Shown in pieces: positions 34,580 through 41,714 of a stretch of DNA of 64,000 nt. This DNA is from JAJRPT01 sp965661945 (lineage in GTDB: Bacteria; Bacteroidota; Ignavibacteria; Kapaibacteriales; UBA2268): NCBI GenBank assembly GCA_965661945.1, contig CBFIFP010000007.1, positions 62,001-126,000 on the forward strand, given 5' to 3'. Under the pieces are notes generated by a model. The model searched no databases and was not told the origin of the DNA. It saw nothing but the letters and a program-made list of their open reading frames with translations. A program made the translations under genes and the position numbers. Position 1 is the stretch's first letter, and every line of letters starts with the position of its first letter.

Positions 34580-34951
34580 ATGTCAACTGTAAAAGAATTA
34601 AAATCTAGAAGAATTAAAAGAAAATTAAGAATCAGAAAAAAAGTTTATGGTACTGATTCTAGATTAAGACTATCTATCTATAGAAGCACGACTAACATTT
34701 ATGCTCAATTAATCAACGATGATACTAAGCTAACTGTTATTGCTGCATCTTCTATCGATAAAGACTTGAAACCTAAATTTAGCACTGCGATGACTAAAAT
34801 CGAACAAGCTAAATTGGTTGGAACACATCTGGCACAAAAAGCTAAAGATAATGGTATAGTTAATGTTGGCTTCGATAGAAACGGTTATGTTTTTAGAGGT
34901 AGAGTTAAAGCACTTGCTGATGCTGCTCGCGAAGCAGGTTTGAATTTTTAA
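34580..34951 (+). CDS. rplR: Ribosomal protein L18
   Basis: 123 residues; carries 5S rRNA into the 50S subunit with L5. RRIKRKLRIRKKVYGTDSRL, LSIYRSTTNIYAQLI, GFDRNGYVFRGRVKALADAA and REAGLNF are conserved blocks. Confidence 0.96.
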   Translation: MSTVKELKSRRIKRKLRIRKKVYGTDSRLRLSIYRSTTNIYAQLINDDTKLTVIAASSIDKDLKPKFSTAMTKIEQAKLVGTHLAQKAKDNGIVNVGFDRNGYVFRGRVKALADAAREAGLNF

Positions 34952-34969
34952 ATATATTTTAGGTCTTAA

Positions 34970-35476
34970 ATGAAAACGAATGTTAGAACATCAGAATTAA
35001 ATTTACAAGATAAATTAGTTTATGTTGGTAGAACGGCAAAAGTTGTGAAAGGCGGTAGAAGGTTTAACTTCTCTGCTCTTGTAATTGTTGGTGATGGAAA
35101 CGGACATGTAGGGTTTGGATTAGGTAAAGCTAGTGAAGTTGTTAACGCAGTAAATAAAGCAACTGATTCTGCCAAAAAAAATATTGTTAAAATCAGATTA
35201 CATAACAATACTATCCCGCATGAAGTGGTAGGCCGTTATGGTGCTGGTAAAGTTTTAATCAAACCGGCAACTCCTGGTACTGGTGTTATAGCTGCAGGTG
35301 GTGTTAGAGCTGTTTTAGAACTTGCTGGAGTTCAAGATGTACTAACTAAAAATCTTGGTTCATCTAATCCTCATAATACTGTAAAAGCTGCTATTCAAGG
35401 GCTTGCTTCTTTAGAAGATGCTAATATGGTAGCAAAAAGAAGAGGTATTCCAGTATCTAAGGTACTTAAAGGTTAA
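34970..35476 (+). CDS. rpsE: Ribosomal protein S5
   Basis: 168 residues; at the mRNA entry tunnel with S3 and S4, affecting accuracy. Motifs KVVKGGRRFNFSALVIVGDG, GHVGFGLGKASEV, NTIPHEVVGRYGAGKVLIKP and the GTGVIAAGGVRAVLE block are intact; spectinomycin-site sequence looks wild type. Confidence 0.97.
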   Translation: MKTNVRTSELNLQDKLVYVGRTAKVVKGGRRFNFSALVIVGDGNGHVGFGLGKASEVVNAVNKATDSAKKNIVKIRLHNNTIPHEVVGRYGAGKVLIKPATPGTGVIAAGGVRAVLELAGVQDVLTKNLGSSNPHNTVKAAIQGLASLEDANMVAKRRGIPVSKVLKG

Positions 35477-35494
35477 TAATTAAAGAGAATTGAA

Positions 35495-35677
35495 ATGAAC
35501 AAACTAAAAGTAACTCAAGTAAAAAGTATAATTGATAGACCAAAAAAGCAAAAATTAGTAATTGAAGCTCTTGGTTTAGGAAGACCTCACTATTTTAATG
35601 TAGTTCCTGATAACGCAGCTATCAGAGGAATGATTAACAAAGTAAGTCACCTAGTAAATGTAGAAGAAGTTAAATAA
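35495..35677 (+). CDS. rpmD: Ribosomal protein L30
   Basis: 60 residues: KLKVTQVKSIIDRPKKQK, LGLGRPHYFNVVPDNAAI and GMINKVSHLVNVEEV match the short bacterial L30. Lies between rpsE and rplO as usual. Confidence 0.95.
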   Translation: MNKLKVTQVKSIIDRPKKQKLVIEALGLGRPHYFNVVPDNAAIRGMINKVSHLVNVEEVK

Positions 35678-35682
35678 TTAAA

Positions 35683-36156
35683 TTGAATATGACTATGAAA
35701 CACGTTGGAAATTTAAAATATTCAGATGGTGCTAAGCACTCCAAAAAAAGAATCGGTAGAGGTCAAGGTTCTGGTCATGGTGGAACATCCACTAGAGGAC
35801 ATAAAGGACAAAAATCTCGCTCAGGTGCTCATGTAGCTATCGGTTTTGAGGGTGGGCAAATGCCCATTGCTCGTAGAGTTCCTAAATTCGGATTCTCTAA
35901 TCATAGATTTAAAAAGAATTTTCAAACAATAAACTTAGGCACGTTACAACAATTTATCGATGCCGGAAGATTAGATGCTTCTAATATCAGTGATGAGCAA
36001 CTTAGAAAAACTGGTATCCTAAAAACTAAAGAACCAATTAAGATTCTTGGTAATGGAGATATTAAGGTTGCTATAAATGTTTCTGATGTTACATTATCTG
36101 CTTCTGCGATAACTAAAATTGAGACTGCCGGAGGAAAAATAAGTAACAATGGCTAA
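35683..36156 (+). CDS. rplO: Ribosomal protein L15
   Basis: 157 residues. The glycine-rich N-terminus GRGQGSGHGGTSTRGHKGQK, GFEGGQMPIARRVPKFGF and the C-terminal VSASAITKIE-like segment are typical. An internal ATG two codons on (MTMKHVGNLKY) could be the start. The last eight bases overlap secY, which couples the spc ribosomal genes to the translocase gene. Confidence 0.95.
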   Translation: MNMTMKHVGNLKYSDGAKHSKKRIGRGQGSGHGGTSTRGHKGQKSRSGAHVAIGFEGGQMPIARRVPKFGFSNHRFKKNFQTINLGTLQQFIDAGRLDASNISDEQLRKTGILKTKEPIKILGNGDIKVAINVSDVTLSASAITKIETAGGKISNNG

Positions 36157-37489
36157 TTTTTTTGATACACTAAAAAACATCACTAAAATAGAAGAACTTA
36201 AAGATCGTATCTTATTTACTATCTTGATACTTCTTGTTGTGAGAATTGGTTCATTCATTACTCTACCGGGTATTGATGTTGATATTTTACAAAAATCAGT
36301 AGCGGCAGGTGATGCTGATACCCTTTTTGGATTTTTTGACCTCTTCGTAGGTGGTGCTTTTTCAAACGCCGCTATTTTTGCATTAGGTATTATGCCTTAC
36401 ATCACTGCTTCGATTATATTTCAATTAGCAGGTGTTGTAGTTCCTCAAATACAGAAGATGCAAAAAGAAGGTGAAGATGGTAGAAGAAAAATTAATCAAT
36501 GGACAAGAGTTGCTACAGTATTTATAGCAGGCTTACAATCTATAGGTATAAGTATTAAATTACTTAACCAGAACTATAACGGTGTTCCTGTTGTTCCTGA
36601 GGCAAGCGTTATTCTATTTACCTTAACTACTATATTTCTACTAACAGCAGGAACTATTTTCCTAATGTGGTTGGGTGAGCAGATTACTGAAAGAGGTATT
36701 GGAAATGGTATTTCTCTTATAATATTTATTGGTATAATTGCAGTATTGCCTAATGCATTGATGCAAGAGTATGAATTAATTGTATCAGAAGTAAGGAATC
36801 CAGTTGTAGAACTTATAATTTTAGTATTACTTGTGGGTATTATAGCATCAGTTATTTTATTGACTCAAGGTGCTAGAAGAATACCGGTACAATATGCCAA
36901 AAGGCAAGTAGGAAATAAACAAATGGGTGGTACTACTCAATATATTCCATTAAGAGTTAATACAGCAGGTGTAATGCCTATTATATTTGCACAATCATTA
37001 ATGTTTATACCTAATACTATTTTAAGTTTCTTTCCAGAAAGTCCAACAATAACTTATTTAGCACAGTTGTTTTCATATAATTCATATTTTTACGCTGCAA
37101 TATACGGTTTAATGGTTGTATTTTTTACATACTTCTATACTGCAATAGTTTTTAGTCCTAAAGAAATTGCTGATAATATGAAAAGACAAGGTGGATTTAT
37201 CCCTGGTGTTAGACCTGGAAAACCAACTGCTGAATATATTGAGAATATTTTGACAAGGATTACATTACCTGGTTCTATTTTCTTAGCAATAATTGCAATA
37301 TTACCAACATTTATAACTAATATCTTTGGTATTACAACTACTTTTGCACAATTTTTTGGTGGAACTAGTTTGTTAATAATAGTTGGTGTAGCACTTGATA
37401 CATTGCAACAAATAGAATCACATCTTTTGATGCGTCATTATGATGGGTTTATGAAATCTGGAAAATTAAAAGGAAGAGTTAACATATAA
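36149..37489 (+). CDS. secY: Protein translocase subunit SecY
   Basis: 446-residue inner-membrane channel protein with ten predicted helices. Family blocks: VRIGSFITLPGID, FALGIMPYITASIIFQL, KEGEDGRRKINQWTRVAT, GNGISLIIFIGI, QGARRIPVQYAKRQVG and the cytosolic loop GGFIPGVRPGKPTAEYI. Overlaps rplO by eight bases. map and adk, often between secY and infA, are missing; infA follows after 21 bases. Confidence 0.97.
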   Translation: MANFFDTLKNITKIEELKDRILFTILILLVVRIGSFITLPGIDVDILQKSVAAGDADTLFGFFDLFVGGAFSNAAIFALGIMPYITASIIFQLAGVVVPQIQKMQKEGEDGRRKINQWTRVATVFIAGLQSIGISIKLLNQNYNGVPVVPEASVILFTLTTIFLLTAGTIFLMWLGEQITERGIGNGISLIIFIGIIAVLPNALMQEYELIVSEVRNPVVELIILVLLVGIIASVILLTQGARRIPVQYAKRQVGNKQMGGTTQYIPLRVNTAGVMPIIFAQSLMFIPNTILSFFPESPTITYLAQLFSYNSYFYAAIYGLMVVFFTYFYTAIVFSPKEIADNMKRQGGFIPGVRPGKPTAEYIENILTRITLPGSIFLAIIAILPTFITNIFGITTTFAQFFGGTSLLIIVGVALDTLQQIESHLLMRHYDGFMKSGKLKGRVNI

Positions 37490-37510
37490 TTAACTCTACA
37501 AGTAAAAACT

Positions 37511-37729
37511 ATGGGAAAAGAAGAATTAATAAGAGTTGATGGTGTAATAGAAGATACACTTCCTAATACACAGTTCAAAGTAAAATTAGAAAACGGGCAT
37601 GTTATACTTGCTCACGTATCTGGTAAAATGAGAATGAATTTTATAAAGATTTTACAAGGCGACAAAGTTACGGTTGAAATATCACCTTATGACTTATCAA
37701 AAGGTCGAATTGTTTATAGATACAAATAA
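37511..37729 (+). CDS. infA: Translation initiation factor IF-1
   Basis: 72 residues, the standard length, single OB-fold: KEELIRVDGVIEDTLPNT, LENGHVILAHVSGKMRMNFI, ILQGDKVTVEISPYDLSKGR. Binds the 30S A site during initiation. Directly before rpmJ. Confidence 0.97.
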   Translation: MGKEELIRVDGVIEDTLPNTQFKVKLENGHVILAHVSGKMRMNFIKILQGDKVTVEISPYDLSKGRIVYRYK

Positions 37730-37741
37730 AAGGTAAAAAAA

Positions 37742-37858
37742 ATGAAAGTATCTGCATCAGTAAAAAAGCGTTCAGCTGACGATATTATCGTGAAAAGAAA
37801 AGGTAGGATTTATATTGTTAACAAGAAAAATCCTAGATTAAAACAGAGACAAGGATAA
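37742..37858 (+). CDS. rpmJ: Ribosomal protein L36, zinc-free form
   Basis: 38 residues from ATG 37742 to TAA 37856-37858: starts MKVSASVKKRSADDII and ends NKKNPRLKQRQG. The family framework is clear, but all zinc ligands (CxxC...C...H) are replaced, giving a C-minus L36. Located 12 bases after infA and 16 before rpsM, the usual place. Confidence 0.93.
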   Translation: MKVSASVKKRSADDIIVKRKGRIYIVNKKNPRLKQRQG

Positions 37859-37874
37859 TAAAAAGGAGATTATA

Positions 37875-38252
37875 GTGGCTCGTATTGCAGGAGTTGACTT
37901 ACCAAAAAATAAAAGAGGCATCATTGCTTTAACTTACATTTATGGTATCGGAAAAATAACAGCATCAAGATTACTTGCTTCTGTTGGAATTGACGAAAGC
38001 AGAAAAGTAAGTGATTGGTCAGATGATGAAGTACTTTCTATCCGTCAGGAAATCGAAAATACTACTAAAGTTGAAGGACAACTACGCTCAGAAATCCAAA
38101 TTAATATTAAAAGATTAATGGATATCGGTTGTTACAGAGGTCTTCGTCATAGAAGAGGACTTCCAGTTAGAGGGCAAAGAACTAAAACTAACTCTCGTAC
38201 CAGAAAAGGTAGAAGAAAAACTATCGCTGGGAAAAAGAAAGTTACTAAATAA
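37875..38252 (+). CDS. rpsM: Ribosomal protein S13
   Basis: 125 residues from GTG with AAAAGGAG upstream. ARIAGVDLPKNKRGIIALTY, IYGIGKITASRLLA, CYRGLRHRRGLPVRGQRTKT and the basic tail are standard. S13 contacts P-site tRNA and bridges to the 50S subunit. Confidence 0.97.
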   Translation: MARIAGVDLPKNKRGIIALTYIYGIGKITASRLLASVGIDESRKVSDWSDDEVLSIRQEIENTTKVEGQLRSEIQINIKRLMDIGCYRGLRHRRGLPVRGQRTKTNSRTRKGRRKTIAGKKKVTK

Positions 38253-38282
38253 TTTTAATTCGCTAATTAAAGGTACTTTAAA

Positions 38283-38663
38283 GTGGCTAAAAGAAAACTT
38301 AAGAAAAAAACGGTCAGTGATATACACGGAAAAGCATTTATTCGTGCTACATTCAATAACGTGCAAGTAACTATTACTGATATGTATGGTAACACATTGT
38401 GCTGGTCATCTGCTGGTAAAAATGGCTTTAGAGGTTCTAAGAAAAATACTCCTTACGCTTCTCAAGTATCTGCTGAAAAAGCGGCTACAGACGCATTTGA
38501 AATGGGTTTGAGAAAAGTTGAAGTGTTTGTTAAAGGACCTGGTTCCGGTAGAGAAGCTGCAGTTAGAGCTTTGTCTCAAGCTGGCTTAGAGATCCATAGT
38601 ATTATGGATAAGACTCCTATTCCGCATAATGGGTGCAGACCACCTAAAAGAAGAAGAGTATAA
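38283..38663 (+). CDS. rpsK: Ribosomal protein S11
   Basis: 126 residues from GTG. Motifs GKAFIRATFNNVQVTITD, GFRGSKKNTPYASQVSAEKA, VFVKGPGSGREAAVRAL and PIPHNGCRPPKRRRV identify S11 of the 30S platform. rpsD, normally next, is absent: rpoA begins within 30 bases. Confidence 0.97.
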   Translation: MAKRKLKKKTVSDIHGKAFIRATFNNVQVTITDMYGNTLCWSSAGKNGFRGSKKNTPYASQVSAEKAATDAFEMGLRKVEVFVKGPGSGREAAVRALSQAGLEIHSIMDKTPIPHNGCRPPKRRRV

Positions 38664-38691
38664 TTTTTAATTAATATTGGCTCATTATACT

Positions 38692-39696
38692 ATGAATATT
38701 TCAATACAAATGCCTGAAAGCATCTTAATAGATGAAAATTCAAGCTTAGATTTTGGTGTCTTTACACTACAACCATTGGAAATTGGCTATGGAGCTACAA
38801 TTGGGAATTCTTTCAGAAGAATTTTGATTTCATCTATCCCTGGTACTGCTATCATAGGTGTAAAAATTTCTAATATTCTTAGTGAGTTTGAAACTATCAC
38901 AGGGGTTATTGAGGATACTGCTGAAGTAATTCTTAATTTAAAATCTATAAGATTAAAACCAACTGATAAAAAACTTACTAAAGTTTTAATTAAAGCTCAA
39001 GGTGCTGGTACTATTACTGGTGCTGACCTTGAAAAAGCAACTCCAGGTTTAGAAGTTCTTAATCCAGAGCAAATTATTTGTAATCTTGCTGATGATGCTG
39101 ATTTTGAAATGGAACTTCGCCTAGGAAAAGGGAAAGGATATGTTCCTTCAGAAGAACAACCTACTACTGATTTTCCAATTAATATGCTTCCTATAGATTC
39201 TGTTTTTAGCCCAGTTAAAAACGTGGTTTACAAAGTAGAACCTTATAGGGTAGGACAAAGAACTGACTATGAAAAATTAGTTTTAGAGGTATCTACTGAT
39301 TCTTCTATTAGTCCTAAAGAAGCTGTTCATCATGCTTCTAAGATATTGAACGAACATGTGAAATTGTTCTTAAATATTTTTGAAATGGAAGTTGAGGAAG
39401 TTCCTCAACCAACTGCTGAAGATGAACAAAAAATTGCAGAACTTACAAAAATAAGAAAAATTATTCTTACTCCTGTTGAGGAATTGGAATTATCAGTTAG
39501 AGCTCATAATTGTTTGAAAGCTGCTGATATTAAAACTCTTGGCGAACTTGTTCGTTTACAAGAATCTGAACTATTGAAATTTAGAAACTTCGGTAAAAAA
39601 TCTTTAACCGAACTTGGTGATGTGGTTGTAAACTTCGGTCTTGAATTTGGGATGAATGTCGATAAATTCTTAGAAGAAACTAAACATCTTGCGTAA
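38692..39696 (+). CDS. rpoA: RNA polymerase alpha subunit
   Basis: 334 residues from the ATG at 38692; a TTG at 38677 would add five. No strong ribosome-binding site precedes either. The N-terminal assembly domain shows FTLQPLEIGYGATIGNSFRR and ILISSIPGTAI; the C-terminal domain (after about residue 260) shows ELSVRAHNCLKAADIKTLGELV and LLKFRNFGKKSLTEL, the DNA- and activator-binding alpha-CTD. Followed after 27 bases by rplQ. Confidence 0.96.
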   Translation: MNISIQMPESILIDENSSLDFGVFTLQPLEIGYGATIGNSFRRILISSIPGTAIIGVKISNILSEFETITGVIEDTAEVILNLKSIRLKPTDKKLTKVLIKAQGAGTITGADLEKATPGLEVLNPEQIICNLADDADFEMELRLGKGKGYVPSEEQPTTDFPINMLPIDSVFSPVKNVVYKVEPYRVGQRTDYEKLVLEVSTDSSISPKEAVHHASKILNEHVKLFLNIFEMEVEEVPQPTAEDEQKIAELTKIRKIILTPVEELELSVRAHNCLKAADIKTLGELVRLQESELLKFRNFGKKSLTELGDVVVNFGLEFGMNVDKFLEETKHLA

Positions 39697-39723
39697 TTAA
39701 CGAAAAATTAGGTTGAAAATAAA

Positions 39724-40497
39724 ATGATACACAACGTAAAAGGTAGAAAATTAGGGCGTACTTCCAGCCATAAAAAAGCATTGATGAGAACTTTGGTTAC
39801 TCAACTTCTTGAATATAAACGTATTCACACAACAGAAGCAAAAGCTAAAGAGCTTCGTCCTTATGCCGAAAAAATTATTACTAAAGCAAGAATTGCTTAT
39901 CAAAGAGAACAACAGGGTCTTCTTGCTGATGGACAAAAATATGATGTCCATACTCGCCGTCTATTAGGACGTGATATTCGTAAAAAAGAGGTAATTGAAT
40001 CTCTATTCGATGAAATCATTCCAGAAATAGGTGATAGACCTGGTGGTTACACTCGTATTGTAAAAACTGGTATTAGAAGAGGTGACTCAGGTCGCTCTGC
40101 TTTAATAGAACTTGTTGATTACAACAGAGATATTGTTGCAGCTACAAATAAAAAAGCTAAAAGAAAATCTACTCCAAAAAAAGTAACTAAAGAAACTACT
40201 CCTGTTGAAAAAGAGGATGTTACTTCAAGTGAAGTGATAGAAGAAGCGGTTGATACTGCTGTTGATACAACAAATGAAGTTATTGAAACAGTAACAGATG
40301 TTGCAGAAGATAAGATTGAAGAAGTAACAGAAGCTGTTAAAGAAAAAGTAGATGAGGTAGAAGAAGCAGCTGTTGAAAAAGCAGAAGAAGCTGCTGATGT
40401 AATCGCTGAAAAAACTGATGATGTTGCTGATGAAACAAAATCTGAAGCAGATGATTCTGAAGAAACTAAGAAAGACGATAAAAAAGAAAATGAGTAA
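39724..40497 (+). CDS. rplQ: Ribosomal protein L17 with long acidic C-terminal extension
   Basis: 257 residues, about twice the usual length. Residues 1-135 or so are a normal L17: KGRKLGRTSSHKKALMRTL, RIHTTEAKAKELRPYAEKII, GDRPGGYTRIVKTGIRRGDS and ALIELVDYN. After a Lys-rich linker, the last 110 residues are dominated by E, D, V, A, T and K with few aromatics (EVIEEAVDTAVDTTNEVIE), predicted helical or disordered. Shorter acidic/Ala tails on L17 are known in Bacteroidota; this one is long. Last gene of the alpha operon with a strong terminator behind it. Confidence 0.95.
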   Translation: MIHNVKGRKLGRTSSHKKALMRTLVTQLLEYKRIHTTEAKAKELRPYAEKIITKARIAYQREQQGLLADGQKYDVHTRRLLGRDIRKKEVIESLFDEIIPEIGDRPGGYTRIVKTGIRRGDSGRSALIELVDYNRDIVAATNKKAKRKSTPKKVTKETTPVEKEDVTSSEVIEEAVDTAVDTTNEVIETVTDVAEDKIEEVTEAVKEKVDEVEEAAVEKAEEAADVIAEKTDDVADETKSEADDSEETKKDDKKENE

Positions 40498-40522
40498 TCA
40501 TTTTTAGCAAATTATTAAAAAA

Positions 40523-40559
40523 AGCATTTCGTAAAATATTGCGAAATGCTTTTTTTTTT
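40523..40559 (+). terminator. Intrinsic terminator of the ribosomal super-operon
   Basis: AGCATTTCG (40523-40531) pairs with CGAAATGCT (40542-40550), followed by nine T. It lies 25 bases behind the rplQ stop. Confidence 0.92.
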
Positions 40560-40597
40560 AAATTATCCTAAATTGTTCGTAAAAAAATAGCAAAAGA

Positions 40598-40625
40598 TGT
40601 CATCCTGAGCGGAGCGAATAATCTT
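40598..40625. repeat. Short interspersed repeat (GTCATCCTGAGCGGAGCG type)
   Basis: A copy of the GTCAT...GAGCG(A/G)AGCGAA family widely scattered in Bacteroidota-like genomes (recalled, not searched). Related to the elements at 22335-22387 and 51145-51168. Confidence 0.5.
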
Positions 40626-40673
40626 GTTTATTTATTGATTTAATGTTAAAAAGAAATATATTTTCAAACACCA

Positions 40674-41378
40674 ATGCAAGCACTTTACAAAATATCAAAT
40701 ATATCAAAAACTTACACAAGCAAGCTCGGAGAAAAACTGCTTGTATTAGATAGTATTTCTTTAGATATTTATCAAAATGATTTCGTTGCATTTGTGGGTG
40801 CATCTGGCTCTGGTAAAAGCACACTTTTAAATATCTTAGCTACAATAGACACCCCAGACAAAGGAGAATTAGTTTATTTCGATGGTGAAAAAGCCACAAA
40901 CTTACTAAAATTATCCGACAAAGAAATATCAAAACAAAGAAACAAAAAATTTGGCTTTGTTTTTCAATTCCATTATCTGCTCCCAGAATTTAACGCAATA
41001 GAAAATATTATGATGCCGGCAATAATTGGAGGAGAAAGTAAACAAAAAGCAAAAGAAAAAGCCGAGAAATTGATTGAGAGAGTTGACCTTTCAAACAGAG
41101 CAACTCACAAACCCGACGAACTTTCAGGTGGCGAACAGCAACGCATAGCAATAGCTCGTGCATTAATCAACGAGCCAGATATAATTTTCGCAGATGAACC
41201 AACAGGTAACTTAGACGAAAAGAACTCTAAAAACATAATTACATTATTAAATGAACTTCAAGCAGAAAATAATCTAACAATTATCACTGCAACCCATTCT
41301 CAAGAAATAGCTAAAAACTCAAAAACTATATATACAATCAAAGATAAAAAGTTAATTAAAAATAATTCAAAGAATTAA
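40674..41378 (+). CDS. lolD: LolD-like ABC transporter ATP-binding protein
   Basis: 234 residues. Walker A GASGSGKST, signature LSGGEQQRIAIARAL, Walker B IIFADEPTGNLD and the His switch (TATHSQ) are complete. The FVFQFHYLLPEFNAIENIMMP stretch after the Q-loop and the DEPTGNLD motif place it in the LolD/MacB/FtsE group; LolD releases lipoproteins from the inner membrane together with LolC/E. No permease gene is adjacent, so the exact transporter remains open. A degraded duplicate of its 3' end lies 190 bases downstream. Confidence 0.82.
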   Translation: MQALYKISNISKTYTSKLGEKLLVLDSISLDIYQNDFVAFVGASGSGKSTLLNILATIDTPDKGELVYFDGEKATNLLKLSDKEISKQRNKKFGFVFQFHYLLPEFNAIENIMMPAIIGGESKQKAKEKAEKLIERVDLSNRATHKPDELSGGEQQRIAIARALINEPDIIFADEPTGNLDEKNSKNIITLLNELQAENNLTIITATHSQEIAKNSKTIYTIKDKKLIKNNSKN

Positions 41379-41551
41379 TCTCAAATACTGGTTCAGTAAC
41401 TTTATCAAAAAAATTGCTCAAAGAGTTCAAAAGCGGGACATATAATTTCACAATTGAAAGATTTGACTTCATTCCACTTGAAATAGAAGAAGGTAAAAAT
41501 TGCTTAATAGAATTTGAATCATCGCATAGTATCGCTGTGAAAATAGAGTAA
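41378..41551 (+). pseudogene. Unrecognised degraded coding fragment behind lolD
   Basis: An open stretch ending at TAA 41549-41551 reads SNTGSVTLSKKLLKEFKSG, TYNFTIERFDFIPLEIEEG, KNCLIEFESSHSIAVKIE. The composition is that of a real protein end, but there is no plausible start and no family I recognise. Probably the tail of a lost gene; it could also be chance. Confidence 0.35.
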
Positions 41552-41570
41552 TATATCATAAATATGGTAA

Positions 41571-41692
41571 TATTTCGCAGACGAACCAACAGGCAACCTC
41601 GACGAAAGCAAACTCATTAAATATTACAACCTTACTAAAAGAACTCCAAACCGAAAACCTTCTACACAATAAAAGATAAAAAGATAAAATAA
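41571..41692 (+). pseudogene. Relic of a second LolD-type ATPase 3' end
   Basis: In one frame it reads FADEPTGNLDESKL, matching the Walker B/D-loop of the neighbouring lolD (FADEPTGNLDEKNS), and after a deletion and frameshift it ends YTIKDKKIK plus stop, matching YTIKDKKLIK at the lolD C-terminus. The sequence between is mostly lost. Evidence for a past tandem duplication or second ABC gene. Confidence 0.75.
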
Positions 41693-41714
41693 AAAAAAGA
41701 GCCAATTGGCTCTT
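41691..41714 (-). terminator. Terminator of the rpmH-yidC operon
   Basis: AAGAGCC and GGCTCTT (41697-41714) pair around AATT; on the minus strand a run of eight or so T follows. It overlaps the yidC stop codon. Confidence 0.85.
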
